This document shows, piece by piece, positions 24,057 through 35,050 of a DNA stretch of 64,000 nt. This DNA is from Ligustrum vulgare (Eukaryota > Streptophyta > Magnoliopsida > Lamiales > Oleaceae). Where the stretch lies: the NCBI GenBank assembly GCA_963555705.1, contig OY743170.1, positions 14,051,096-14,115,095 on the forward strand, written 5' to 3'. The position numbers were made by a program, and so were the translations under genes. The notes under the pieces are model-generated. The model saw nothing but the letters and a program-made list of their open reading frames with translations. It did no database searches and was not told the DNA's origin. Each line of letters starts with the position of its first letter. The first letter of the stretch is position 1.

Positions 24057-24175
24057 TAACTCAACGGATGTGTAATCTTTATATGTGTATTGTAATATTT
24101 ATAATATTTCATGTAATAAATTGACAATATTAATAACTTGATAATGTTAATAAAAAATAATAATTTCGGTTATAA

Positions 24176-24602
24176 TATTAAGTTCTAATAATAAAAACAA
24201 CTCGAAAATAATAATAAATGAATGTATAACTGATTTTCATATTGTTAATAACCTTATAATTTCTTTAGAAGGTCCCACTTTGGACATTCCTCCATCAATG
24301 TATAACTGATCTTTAATCATCTCGAACTATATTTGAACATTTATTATGAAGAAGTTATAATGAATTATGTTAATAGTAAAATTTATTAACATATTCTATA
24401 TAATAATTAAGCTCGAGTACAGTTCAAGATGGGGAAAGATCTATTGTAAATGGAAGAAGCATCGTCAAAAGCAGAACCTTATAAAGAAATTGTTATTATT
24501 AAGATTATGAAAATGCAATCATTATTAAGTTCTAATGATAAAAATAACTTGAGACCAACAATAACTTAGTGTATAACTGATTTTCATAATGTTCCTCCAA
24601 TT
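24176..24602 (+). repeat. Pair of direct repeats (AAGTTCTAAT... units)
   Basis: The unit at 24176-24245 recurs at about 24519-24595, sharing ATTAAGTTCTAAT, AACTGATTTTCATA and similar blocks. Both copies lie in or beside the foldback at 24254-24735. Confidence 0.55.
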
Positions 24603-24735
24603 TATAATTGATCTTCATCTTGAATTCTATTTGAACATTTATTATTAAGTATCACAGTTTGAGATGATGAAACATCAGTTGTACATGATAGGAGGAATGT
24701 CCAAAGCGGGACCTTATAAAGAAATTATTATGAAA
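24254..24735. mobile_element. Foldback or MITE-like element of about 480 bp
   Basis: The left end TTTCTTTAGAAGGTCCCAC...GGACATTCCTCC and the right end GGAGGAATGTCC...GCGGGACCTTATAAAG are imperfect reverse complements over about 55 bp. There is no coding capacity. An internal AGAACCTTATAAAG near 24476 is a third, partial copy of the end. Confidence 0.6.
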
Positions 24736-25062
24736 ATGCAATTATTATTAAGTTATTATTAGTCTCAATTTATTTTTATTACCATCACTTAATACTACAA
24801 CTTCAGAAATAATTTTAATAGTAATAAAATTAATAATGAAAATTTCATACCCTTAACTCTGAACCTTGAGCCCTAAACCTTAAACCCTTCGTGTCAAGTG
24901 CCACCACCTACATGTCCTGTCGCAAGGCACCAATATTTGTCTAAAACTCATTCCAAAGGACAACAACCTCGCCTCGAATGACCTTACTAAGATGCTCAAA
25001 TAAATCATCTGAGTGACTGTTAAGTTCTATTCTTAGTGCTGATCCACTTTCGATGCTGGGTG

Positions 25063-25510
25063 TTGGTTCTGATCATACATAAATAAAAAAATGAAAATTA
25101 ATTCTTTAATTAAATATTACAAGATGAAAAGCTGATCATTAAGTTATATTAAATGAAGATACCATATGAGCAAACGATACAAAGTGGGGGAACAGGTGCG
25201 GGAGATCTCCTGAGAAGCGTCAGCGTGTCTTCTATTGGATCGTTCTGATCATAAATAAATAAACGGAAACAAAAATTAATTATTTATTTCAAATATTACA
25301 ATACAAAAGGGCAATCAACAAATTATATTAAATTAATATATCTTGGGAGAGAAGGTACATGTGAGGGAGATCTTCTCGGTGGAGGTGATTTCTGGAGAGG
25401 GGCGATTGGCCTTCTACTGCAAGCTGATCATACATAAATAAATGAAAATGAAAATTAATTTTTTATTCCAAATTAATATAACATGAAAAGGTAATTAACA
25501 AATCTAAAAT
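25063..25510 (-). repeat. Three tandem intron-exon modules of about 180 bp
   Basis: Near-identical AT-rich blocks starting with CTGATCATACATAAATAAA occur at about 25066, 25246 and 25426, 180-181 bp apart. On the minus strand each block ends in ATGATCAG, a good intron 3' end. The first two blocks are separated by GC-richer segments of about 90 bp that look like short exons containing GGGAGATCT. The third unit is incomplete. Confidence 0.65.
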
Positions 25511-26186
25511 TACAGGACCATATCAGTCTACGCATGTAGTCCCGATCCTCCTCTTCCATTGAAGCTGTCAACTGAGATTGAACTTCGAGCTAATATAATA
25601 ACATTTCAACCAGTTATTTATCATGTAATATGCCAATAAATGGATATAAAATACATTTCTAATCAAATTGTAAGCTCACTTGAGGATCGTCGAAGATAAA
25701 CGACAATTATCTTGTCGATAGCTTCTCTATTGCTCTTCAATGTAGCATCTGATGGCAGCATGTCTCCCTTCTAATTGCCCAACTTTCACTCAAGCTGGGA
25801 ATATCTCGTACGCCTAGTTCTGCTAAATTTACAATTATTATGACGATAAAAAAATATAATAAACAAATTCTAACTCAAAAATTACAATTATTACCCGCAC
25901 AACCAACGACAAGCCATATGCATCATACTTCTGCTTGCCCTTCACCAACTTGGGGATCAGATGCACTCTCCTAAATGGGTGTATCTTATAGGCGTAACAT
26001 CTCGATCCCCAAGGATAGTTGTTGAAGACATCAATGTCATCAACAACGTCCAACGCGAAAGTGTCGGTCCCAGTATTTAGGTGCTTACTCCTCAAGATGC
26101 TCTTCAGAATGTAGACCACACCTAACTTCAATTTATCCAATATGTTGGAGCAAATCCGGAATGAATCATCTAGCTGATATGGATTA

Positions 26187-26302
26187 ACATGTAAGAAATC
26201 CTGCCACGTCTGGGAATCTGGTCCATCGCCCCTGGCTCATTCTAACATGCAAGAAATCCTGCCATGTCTGGGAATCTGGTCCATCGCCCCTGGCTCATTC
26301 AA
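26187..26302 (+). repeat. 58-bp tandem duplication
   Basis: 26187-26244 and 26245-26302 are almost identical (ACATGYAAGAAATCCTGCCA start, CCCCTGGCTCATTC end). The unit length shifts the reading frame of the DUF1985 remnant that contains it. Confidence 0.9.
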
Positions 26303-26410
26303 ACAATTTAACCTTGTAATGAGGGCAAACTCAAAAGGCGAAAAAATCAATACCTTCTCGTCCCCTATGTAAAAATGCAGCGACACACCATCAATTGGCA
26401 TAAGTAACAA

Positions 26411-29400
26411 AGAGTCTATATGTGTCCATTTAACATTGATCATTTGAATTTTTTGATGAATGCTTTCCATTATATATTGAATACACCAAGGACCAGTTGA
26501 ATTTTCAGTACATAGTCTGATCTTAGTTTTAGAGTCTACCACACTCTTTTGTAGCCTTTACATATGCAAATTCTAATCCTCGTGTTAACTGCTCTTACCT
26601 CAGCTTCAATTATTGGACATTTTTCATAATGTTCATGGAATCTCCATAACACTTTGCCCTACCAATCCCTTATAATACAACCTCCAGTAGCTTGGAGATC
26701 ATTTTTAAGAGCATCATCAGTGTTTAACTTGACCCAATCATCAGCTGGTTTTAACCATGAAACAGGAATAGCAACTTTCTATTAAATGTTCTGATTGTGT
26801 CCAGCTTTATACGTACTCTCCAACAGATAATTGATTCTTTTAATAACCTTTATGTGGTTCATCTTGATACCTTTATGATTGGATCCATTTGTTTCCAACC
26901 ACAATGGCCAGATGACTAGGAAAGGCAAATAAAGTATGAAGGCATCTGGTTGATTTTTTAGATGAACATACCAGAACAGAAAAAGAGCTCTAGGATGATT
27001 GCGTCTGTGAGCTTTCTGTCATTATCTATTAAAGTCGTAGGTCCAAACCTATTTAGCTATAGCTCATTTGATAAATATATGGCTTATTGTTTCGTGATCT
27101 CTGCAGCATTGACATTGAGAAGACAACTGTATATTGAATTTATGAACAATTTCATCAACCAAAATTTAGTTTGCCAAAGTCTCCATGAAAATATAGAGAT
27201 TTTAGGAGGGAATTTTCCATTCTACACGTGTTTGTAAGTATATTGTATGGTGCACCTTTTAATGAAATGTCCCATGTAATTCATAATTTGGAAGTTTCCA
27301 TCTAACTTGACTTCTAGCAATTCTGTCAGATTTTTAAATTTATAGGGATGTTTTTTATTTCTTCCACCAGATCAAGTGGGAAATCCTCACTAACTTTTCC
27401 ACATCACATCCAGATTCATTTTTGTAGTCCATCAGATATTTCTGTACATTAGCTTTAGAATAACATCTATCTTTTAAGGTGAAAGACTTCAGCCATTGAT
27501 CATACAAAAACTCTATTATTCCTACTCTAATTTTCAAACTTATATTGGGTTCAACATAATGTTTAGTCTACTGCAATCGTTTCCATAATGGGGAATCATT
27601 ATGCTTGACGTTTACCATAGAAGCGTGAATATTAAAGGAGTGTTTGGACTTCATCACCTACCCCCCAAACAAAGTCTTGTTTTCTAAGTTTCCACCAAAA
27701 TTTACAATCATTGCAACACTTATATCCTTTAGAGTTTTACATCCAATGCCTCCTTCCTCAAAGGGTTGGCATATTTTATCCAATGACAACTAATTGATTA
27801 GTATAGCTTGTGAGGTGTCTTCCCATATGTATGCATTCGAGATTTGAGAGATTTTTAGAACGCTTTTTGGAGGATCTAGAGTTTGTATTATATGCAAAGG
27901 CATCTAGTTTTTGACATGCTTGATGAGAATTAACCTACCTCTTAATGACAGCACCTTATGTTCCCAACCCATAAGCCTTAGATATCAACTCATCAAATAA
28001 TCTGACCTTTATTTGACCTTTGTGAAGTGAGACTCCCAAGTAAGTCATATATAGAGACTGATTAGAGAAGCCAGTACAACTTGCCACAATCTCCTGATGT
28101 TTACCTTTAGTCACAGTAAAACTACTCTTTGCATGGTTAATTTTTTGCCCAGATCCTCTCGAGTATTTGTGAAGAAATCTCATGATTTTGAATAGTGAAT
28201 TTCTCTACCCATTGGTAAAAATCTCCACATCATCCGCAAATGCTAGGTGAATTACAGGAATATGACCTCCAAATACATAATCAAGATTGAGACTTCTGCT
28301 GTGTAGTCTGTCAAGTCCTCTAGAGAGGCTTTTAGCCAGCAGTATAAACAGGGAAAGGGATATTGTATCCCCTTGTCTAAGTCCTCTGCTGGATTTGAAA
28401 TATCCTTTTAATTCACAATTTATCAATAAAGAAAAATCATAATTACTGATGCATCTATCTATTCTGTCAGTCCTACCAAGATTAAAACTATATCTCTTCA
28501 AAACTTTAACAAGAAAAGGCAATTCCACTCTATCATAAGCCTTGGCCATATCCAGTTTCAAAATCACATTCCCTCCCCTGAATTTTCTATCCAACTAGTA
28601 TATTAATTCTTGAGCAAGGAGCACATTGTCAACAATTGCATGACTTGGAGTGAAGCTACTCTAGTTTGGAGAGATTAGTTTGGGGAACAAGGAGTTCAAT
28701 TTGTTTGAAATGAGCTTAGTCAGAATCTTGTTGATTACATTGCATAAACTGATCGGCCTGAAGTCCTTCCAGCTAGATGCTTGAGCCTTTTATGTATTAG
28801 AACAATGGTGGTAACTGCTATTCCTTCAAGGATAATCTTACCTTTGAAAAAGACACCAGCAGACTCCTAAAGATCTATCTTAATAGCATCCTAGCATGCC
28901 TGGTAGAAAATTGCAGAACCCAACAGGACCAATCGCGCTTTCTTTAGGCTTAAAAAACAACCTTCTATACTTCCTCCAGAGATGGAGGAGTATTGAGCCA
29001 TTCAATATCATCTTCAGTAATTAACCTTGGGATAGGATCCAAGAGTTCTTCACAGTCTTCTAGGCTTTCAGTAGTTAAAAGTTTGGAGAAGAATTCCATC
29101 GCGGAATTTTGAATTCATATGGGATCTGTGATAAGTTTCCCTTCTTCCTGTTGAATCTGATCAATAATTCCTTGACTTCTCTTTTTCTTCACAATTGCAT
29201 GAAAGAACTTAATGTTTCTATCTCCTTCCTTAAGCCATTTTATATATGATTTTTGTTTCCAAAAGATTTCTGCTCTAGAAATGAACAAATTCAGTTTGAC
29301 ATATGCTTTATGAACCTGTGTTCTGGCTTCAGTTGTTTTGCAGGCATCATAAAATTTTTCTTTTTGTAATGTTTCAACTTCATCCTTCTTTATGCCTTTA

Positions 29401-29690
29401 AATATTCCCAAAAACATTTTTATTCCAGCTGAGTATTTTTTTTAAAGTTTTTTGAGCTTGTAGTAAAAACCAACAGGCCTCTTGAGTAAGGTATTAATGG
29501 AGAATTCCAACACTTTTCAAAAACTTCTTGGAAAATATCATGATTGCACCACATTGCTTGAAATCTGAAAGAAGTTTTAAACCTTATTTGAGGGTTAATA
29601 CAACTTATCAGCAAAGGGCTATGACCAGATGCATCTCTATTGAGTCAGGAAGGTGGTTCTTCAACAAATTTCCTCAACAATGTTAATAGG
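26411..29690 (-). mobile_element. L1-type LINE remnant
   Basis: In minus-strand order the element has an endonuclease tail (29640-29420, LISCINPQIRFKTSFRFQAM), a linker (29417-29115, KQKSYIKWLKEGDRNIKFFH), reverse transcriptase (about 28960-28205), a C-terminal region ending in WWKLRKQDFVWGVG-like zf-RVT sequence (about 27710-27640), and an RNase H segment (about 26780-26420) with DDWVKLNTDD-like and GWCIQYIMES-like blocks. Most of the endonuclease is gone. No poly-A tail remains at its 3' end, which instead runs straight into the DUF1985 remnant. It is a dead, rearranged copy. Confidence 0.85.
28205..28960 (-). pseudogene. LINE reverse transcriptase
   Basis: The open part (28594-28205) contains NVILKLDMAKAYDRVELPFL, then the GLRQGDTISLSLFILLA block (usually GLRQGDPLSP.LF) and HLAFADDVEIF, with the FADD catalytic pair at about 28240-28232. 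Upstream, degraded sequence to about 28960 gives blocks like RPISLCNVINKILTK. Non-LTR elements use this enzyme for target-primed reverse transcription. Stops and frame changes on both sides show that the gene is dead, although the FADD aspartates survive. Confidence 0.9.
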
Positions 29691-29750
29691 AAAGTCCGAG
29701 GAAAGTTTGGTTTTGTCCCATCCTTCATCACTTTTGTAAAATAGTATATA

Positions 29751-30032
29751 CTCCTCCCGTCTCATGAAGATAGGCTTACTCCTATGTTCACAAGGATTAA
29801 GAAAATGCAATTATGTAGTTGGAACTATAAGTTTTTCTTACATTTTACTAATATATCCATACATTAAATAACATGATAAATACAATTATTTTATGTTTGC
29901 TGATAACAATGGATATTAAATAAGGTCGCATTAGAAAACTTAAAAATATCTAGATTTTCAATAAGGAAAGTGACTTCTAATTTGAGATGTACAAATAAGA
30001 AATACAAATCTATTTTCACGGGGTGGAGGGAG
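29751..30032. mobile_element. Stowaway-type MITE, 282 bp
   Basis: The left end is CTCCTCCCGTCTCATGAAGA. The right end, in reverse complement, is CTCCCTCCACCCCGTGAAAA. Both are close to the CTCCCTCCGT end of plant Stowaway (Tc1/mariner-derived) MITEs. A TA dinucleotide flanks each end (29749-29750 and 30033-30034), the expected target duplication. The AT-rich body has no coding capacity. It lies next to the 5' side of the LINE remnant. Confidence 0.85.
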
Positions 30033-30165
30033 TATTTCTTAGCCAAGTTAGTTTGCTGATAACTAGGATCAATAACACCAAATTTGAGTCATTGCACATT
30101 CCACATCTCAGTAATTATTGTAATAAAATACTATTTTTTATGCTTTTTTTTTATTTGTTTTGATT

Positions 30166-32142
30166 ACTAGTGTTACATTCGTGCGATGCACGTTCATTTG
30201 TTAATCATATATATCGATTTTATATATTAACATATGAGATGAATATTTAATTGAAAATGAAAAATGAATGAAGACGTTTAATTACAAAAAAGGTACAATT
30301 ACACATACCTTAACTTTTTTTACGATTTGTACGTTTACCGTTCCAGGAAATTTACGCCCAGAATTTTATTAAAATGAAAAGGAAAGGAAAAAATAAATCG
30401 ATGAACGCTCCAATTTTATTCTCTTTCATTTTCTATTTTTGAAGAAAAAATATTTATGTGATACTGATTACTTTTTTACGATTTTATATCTTAACATATG
30501 AATGAATATTTAATTAATAATGAGAAACGAAGGAAGACAATTAATTACAAAAAATATACAATAACACATACTTTTTTTTTTTTTACGGTTAGTATGTTTA
30601 CTGTTCCAAAATTTTCTTTAAACATTGTAATATAAATTGACTTAAAACTTATAGTGAGAAAATAAAATTACATTTGATTATAATTTGTAATAAGTGAAAA
30701 AATAGATATATCTGTGATATACGTTTAGAATTTTATTAAAATGAAAAGGAAATAAAAATAGACGATGAATGCTCCTATTTTATTCTCTTTTATTTTCTAT
30801 TATTGAAAAAAAAAATATTTATGTGATATTGACACCCTTTTTTTTTAATTACGAATTAGAAAAAAATTATAATTAATTTTAGATAGGGAAGGCAGACCAA
30901 GTAATTCGGGACGATTTTATCTTTGAAATGATTTTACGGATAATATATTTTCAGTTTAATATCACTGTTATCTTGTATTTAACTTCTAGTTGAGATCTTC
31001 GATTGACACCCATATTACATATTTTTTCGACTTCAAATAATACAATAATTATTAAAAGAGAATAATAATTACTACAAAAAATAGTTTATAGATAATATTA
31101 AAGAACTTAAATGATATAATTTAAAATGAATGAAACATTAAGTAAAATTAAAAAATATAAAAACTTTTACATTTGATCTTTAAAAGAATTTTACGGACAA
31201 TGTTTTATTTGTTCACACTTGTTAGCTCGTATTAAACTTTTTGTTGAGATATTTGATTTGACATCCATATTACATATTTTTCAACTTAAATATAATAAAA
31301 TAATTATCAAGTGAATAATAACTATTACAAAAAAAAAAATAGTTTATACATTAAAATAAATTAAAATCTTGATGTCATCAATAGCATATTATGAATTCTA
31401 ATGTTATGTACCTTAATATTTGTTAAAATATTGATTACATTATTTTTCTTGCATATTATTTTTGTGCATAGATTTTCAGATTTGGAAAGCCATTTTGGGT
31501 AAGAAACAATGTGCGTGTTATTTTTGGCATTGATTTTGTTTTTATAGATGTATAGATAGATAGATTACATATTTTTCTACTTAAATGTAATAAAATAATT
31601 ATTACAAAACATAAAAAATATTTTATACATTAAAATAAATTAAATTTTTGATGTCATTAATAATATCGCACGAATTCTAATGTTATGTATCATAATAAAT
31701 GTTAAAATATTTATTACATTATTTTTTTGCATTAATTAAGATTGTCTTGAAAGATTTTTTAAAGTTTCTAAATTTAGAAAGGAGTTTAGGCGGGAAATTG
31801 GGTTTTTCCTTTTTTGGCATGTATTCTATTATTATATATAGATATATGCTAAAATATTTATTACATTATTTTTTTTTTGCATTAATTAAACTTGTCTTGA
31901 AAGATTTTTTAAAGTTTCTAAATTTAGAAAGGAGTTTAGGCGGGAAATTGGGTTTTTCCTTTTTTGGCATGTATTCTATTATTATATATAGATATATGCT
32001 AAAATATTTATTACATTATTTTTTTTTTGCATTAATTAAGCTTGTCTTGAAAGATTTTTTAAAGTTTCTAAATTTAGAAAGGAGTTTAGGCGGGAAATTG
32101 GGCTTTTCCTTTTTTGGCATGTATTCTATTATTATATATAGA
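30166..32142 (-). mobile_element. Helitron-like non-autonomous element with internal tandem repeats
   Basis: At the left edge, read on the minus strand, a perfect hairpin CGTGCATCGCACG is followed after ten bases by CTAG and then T, as at a plant Helitron 3' end. At the right edge the minus strand begins TCTATATATAATAATAG, plausible for a Helitron 5' end (TC). The interior consists of tandem modules: two copies of about 250-300 bp (30222-30470 and 30480-30835), diverged copies of another module (starting near 31005, 31250 and 31560), and three 150-bp units at the right end. There is no Rep/helicase sequence. The class assignment is an inference from the ends only. Confidence 0.45.
31701..32142 (+). 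repeat. Three tandem units of about 150 bp
   Basis: Units at 31701-31847, 31848-31997 and 31998-32142 are almost identical, differing by a few bases and T-run length, so the amplification is recent. Because the unit is a multiple of three, a 150-residue ORF with a 50-residue period stays open across it. I do not regard it as a gene. The unit contains the TATATAGA sequence proposed as the Helitron-like 5' end, so the element end itself has been multiplied. Confidence 0.92.
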
Positions 32143-32275
32143 AGAAGATAGATGTATAAATATTAAAATTTTATAAATACTTATCGAAGATATTGCAGAT
32201 AGCAACTTTCATACATTAATGCACAAGTGAAATACTAGTTTATATACAAAGGCCTTCATTTTTATTTTATTTTTT

Positions 32276-33010
32276 GAATTTTTTTTTTATATCAGACTTC
32301 TACAAAAATTTACTTTGTTTACCAAATTAATTTCCTCCCTCCTAATGCAATGCAATTTCTCGATCTCAAAAAAAAATAATAAATAAATAAATAAAGTAAA
32401 AGAAGCTGCTTTCAACTTAAAATTCGAATCATCAACTCATATGATAGCATCTTTTTTTCCCCCAATGTGTCAAAATGTTTGAGATCATCAATGCGTATCT
32501 TTTTAATACTCTCTCCGTCTCATTTATATAAGCTTGTTTCACTTTTTACACAGATTAAGAAAACATATTTAATGTTATTAAAAATGTAATTTTTGTAAAG
32601 AAAAATTTCTAACTTATCCTTATTAATATCAAAATTATTATTATTGAAAATAATAAATAGGGGTACATTAGTAAACAAATAAAATAAATACTTTCCAATA
32701 AAAAAATATATATATATATATAATTGAGATGAGAGAAAAATGAAAGGATGTTTATATAAATGGGACGGAGGGAATAATAAAATTTTGTAGAATCATTAAA
32801 TGCTCCAAATTTAATGCAACGGAATATGATTTCAAATATGCACGACTTGACTTGATCTAGCATATCTTTCGGATTCCAATGGGTGGTACGAAGTTGTCTA
32901 CATTTGGAAAGGTCAAGTTGATGATCGAGGAGAAGACATGCGCTCAATACTGATGCTAACAAATAATAATAAGAATATTCGTCATAGAAGGTGCAGGGAT
33001 AATGTAGTTG
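32276..33010. repeat. First copy of a dispersed direct repeat
   Basis: Parts of this stretch (CCTCCTAATG.AATGC near 32340, AATCATTAAATGCTCCAAAT near 32800, a GAGAAGACA...CTCAATACTGA region near 32930) recur in the same order at 37280-37690. It contains a later Stowaway-like MITE at 32509-32773. Nature unknown; it could be an old element or a segmental duplicate. Confidence 0.6.
32509..32773. mobile_element. Stowaway-type MITE, 265 bp
   Basis: The left end is CTCTCTCCGTCTCATTTATA. The right end, in reverse complement, is TTCCCTCCGTCCCATTTATA. TA flanks both ends (32507-32508 and 32774-32775). The body is AT-rich without coding capacity. The near-symmetrical ends suggest it is younger than its host repeat. 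Confidence 0.88.
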
Positions 33011-33458
33011 GTGATAATGATAATGAAATACAATCACCCTAAATATTATAAATAGAGGAAACGACCTAACTCTAGAATGTTAAAAATAAATCAAAATATA
33101 TAATTTCCTAATCTATTATATCAATTTGAATATTGATCAATTTATATTTATTTTTTTCCATATTCTAATATGTATTGACTTTATTTGGATAACCAATCAC
33201 GTTGATCAAATTTAACTTTGGTCTTCTACATACTAAGAATATATTATACTTTGTCGATAAAATATGTCTGTGAATTGTAGGAGTGTGAAACTAGTTTTTA
33301 TTTTCTACTTATTCATAATGATAACCTAAGATGTAACACTTTTATCAAATTATTAATGGAGAGAGAAGTTCTATATTTTGGGATAGTATAACTAGTACTA
33401 GATTGATTAACTTTAATATTTAATCTTGGATCTATTTACTGACAATACAAAGTCAAAA
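33011..33458. other. AT-rich intergenic stretch
   Basis: I see no gene or clear repeat in this stretch. Confidence 0.5.
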
Positions 33459-33595
33459 ATGCTAAATGAACAACACTTTTGAACAATAAGGTGAACAACA
33501 CTCTCAAATGAAGGTGTGGTCCACATATGAGGACCCTACACTCCATGTGAGAGTGTTGTTCACTTTGTTGTCTCAAAGTGTTGTTCATGTAGCAT
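33459..33595. mobile_element. Near-perfect foldback of 137 bp
   Basis: Two arms of about 50 bp (33459-33508 and 33545-33595) are reverse complements with few mismatches: ATGCTAAATGAACAACAC on the left against GTGTTGTTCATGTAGCAT on the right. The loop is about 36 bp. This is a MITE-sized hairpin, and if transcribed it would form a long stem-loop. No target duplication is certain. Confidence 0.8.
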
Positions 33596-34183
33596 GATTC
33601 ATACAAAGTTAACTCAATACTCAAGTTGGCCGACAAAGTAATCATGATCCAGTGCCATCTCAAGCGTTGCAATTGGTATTTATCTCCAAAATATATTTTA
33701 TGATTAAAATAACACTTTCACCATCCGTACAAATTCTCAAAAAGCCCTCAAACATGGCTTGATTTCTTCTCCTCTCGTCAAATGTATCTCCAACAGGTCC
33801 GCCATCATACGGGGACGTGATTAATGTATATTGTATTTTAGATTTTAACAACTTTAGCATATCTAGCATTGTGGATTAGATTTCATGATGTCTAGAGTAG
33901 AGTTTATTTTATATATACAGTTGGTTTAGAACACCATGTACTAATTCTAGTTTATCTGGATCTTTGTTGTACTCTGTATATAAAATGGTTCATATTTTTA
34001 CGGAAAAAGTACATAACTACAACACTTTGAATTTCACTTTCTAACTAACAAACTCAACATTTTCTTTTAAAAATCAGGTGTTTAATAATTAAAAATAAAT
34101 ATAATATTATATATAATATAAACATAATTATCTATCATATATTATATTAAAACTAATATAATATTAAATCAAAAATTCAAATT

Positions 34184-35050
34184 TTGACGCCACAACATTC
34201 ATCACCCCCGCGCTGCCCACCCAACCCCAACCACCCACCCCATCCTACCCTACCCCACCACAAAAATATGTTTTTTTTCCTTGAAATGTTTTCCTACCCT
34301 TCTCCACCCCACCCCAACCCAACCCAACGCCACCCGACCCTACCCCCCCTCACCTCACCGCAAAGTGACAAATTGATCTCACATCAGTCCCAGCCCCTTC
34401 CCACCCAACCCACCCTATCCCACCTCACCCCAAAATGATTTTTTTTCTAATTTTTCACACCTCACCTCACCCCAACCACCCCACCCCACGCCACGCCACG
34501 CCGCTCACCCACACTCCAAAAATAATTTTTTTCGTCCACTTTTTCACACCCCACCCCACCCAACCACAAAGTGACAATTGATCACACAAAATCACAATTA
34601 TAAATTTAATAGCAAATTTCACCATAATCCCCACCCCATCTCACCCCAACCCACCTCACCCCCTCCCTGCCTACCCCGCCATACCATCTCACCCAGCCCC
34701 ATCCACCCCAAAAAATGACTCTTTTTTCCTCTTGATTTTTTCCCACCGTACCCCAGCCCCACTCGACCCGACCTGACGCAAAGTGACAATTGATCAAACA
34801 AAATCACAATTACAAATTCAATCGCAAATTTCACCATAATTCCATCCCACCCACCCAACCCAACCCAACTTCACCCCACATACAAAGTCACATTTAATCA
34901 CACCCACCCACCCACCCCACTCTACCCTACCCTACCCCACCTCAAAAATGATTTATTTTATCCCAATGTTTTCAACCTTACCCCACCAACCCCGACTCAC
35001 CCGATCCCATCCCACCCTACCCTACCCTACCCCACCAATCCCCCCACACC
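34184..35050 (+). repeat. C-rich low-complexity sequence with repeated AAGTSACAATTGATCACA modules
   Basis: Runs of CCCACCCCAACCC on the plus strand alternate several times with a module of about 60-70 bp that includes AAAGTGACAATTGATCAC and AATTTCACCATAAT (near 34365, 34568, 34776 and 34887). Strand asymmetry is extreme, with many C and few G. ORFs here are compositional. Confidence 0.85.

Larger units (their letters stand above)
24890..26410 (-). pseudogene. DUF1985-type multi-exon gene remnant
   Basis: SLHFYIGDEKVLIFSPFEFA with ITRLNCLN (26400-26300), then VVYILKSILRSKHLNT and DVVDDIDVFNNYPWG (26120-26000), match the plant DUF1985 domain. That domain is usually carried with Ulp1-like protease genes inside Mutator-type elements. 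Downstream on the minus strand, several short exons with fair splice signals can be proposed. Examples are LEVQSQLTASMEEEDRDYM (about 25590-25530) and a last one containing LNSHSDDLFEHLSKV (about 25030-24980). The domain is broken by a 58-bp tandem duplication (not a multiple of three) and its 5' part is replaced by LINE sequence. I see no Ulp1 protease domain. The molecular function of DUF1985 is not established. Confidence 0.6.

Noticed and set aside
30166..32150. Repeat array considered as a CRISPR-like or centromeric satellite array
   Set aside because: Repeats are few, long and of several unrelated types without unique spacers, and the DNA is plainly plant nuclear. Transposon-internal tandem repeats are the simpler explanation.
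31699..32151. 150-residue ORF with a perfect 50-residue repeat
   Set aside because: It exists only because three 150-bp DNA repeats keep the frame open. Its composition (Phe, Leu, Lys, Ile, Tyr) follows the AT-rich DNA, and it matches no protein family I know.
34184..34438. 84-residue proline-rich ORF
   Set aside because: It is a direct translation of CCCACCCC low-complexity DNA.
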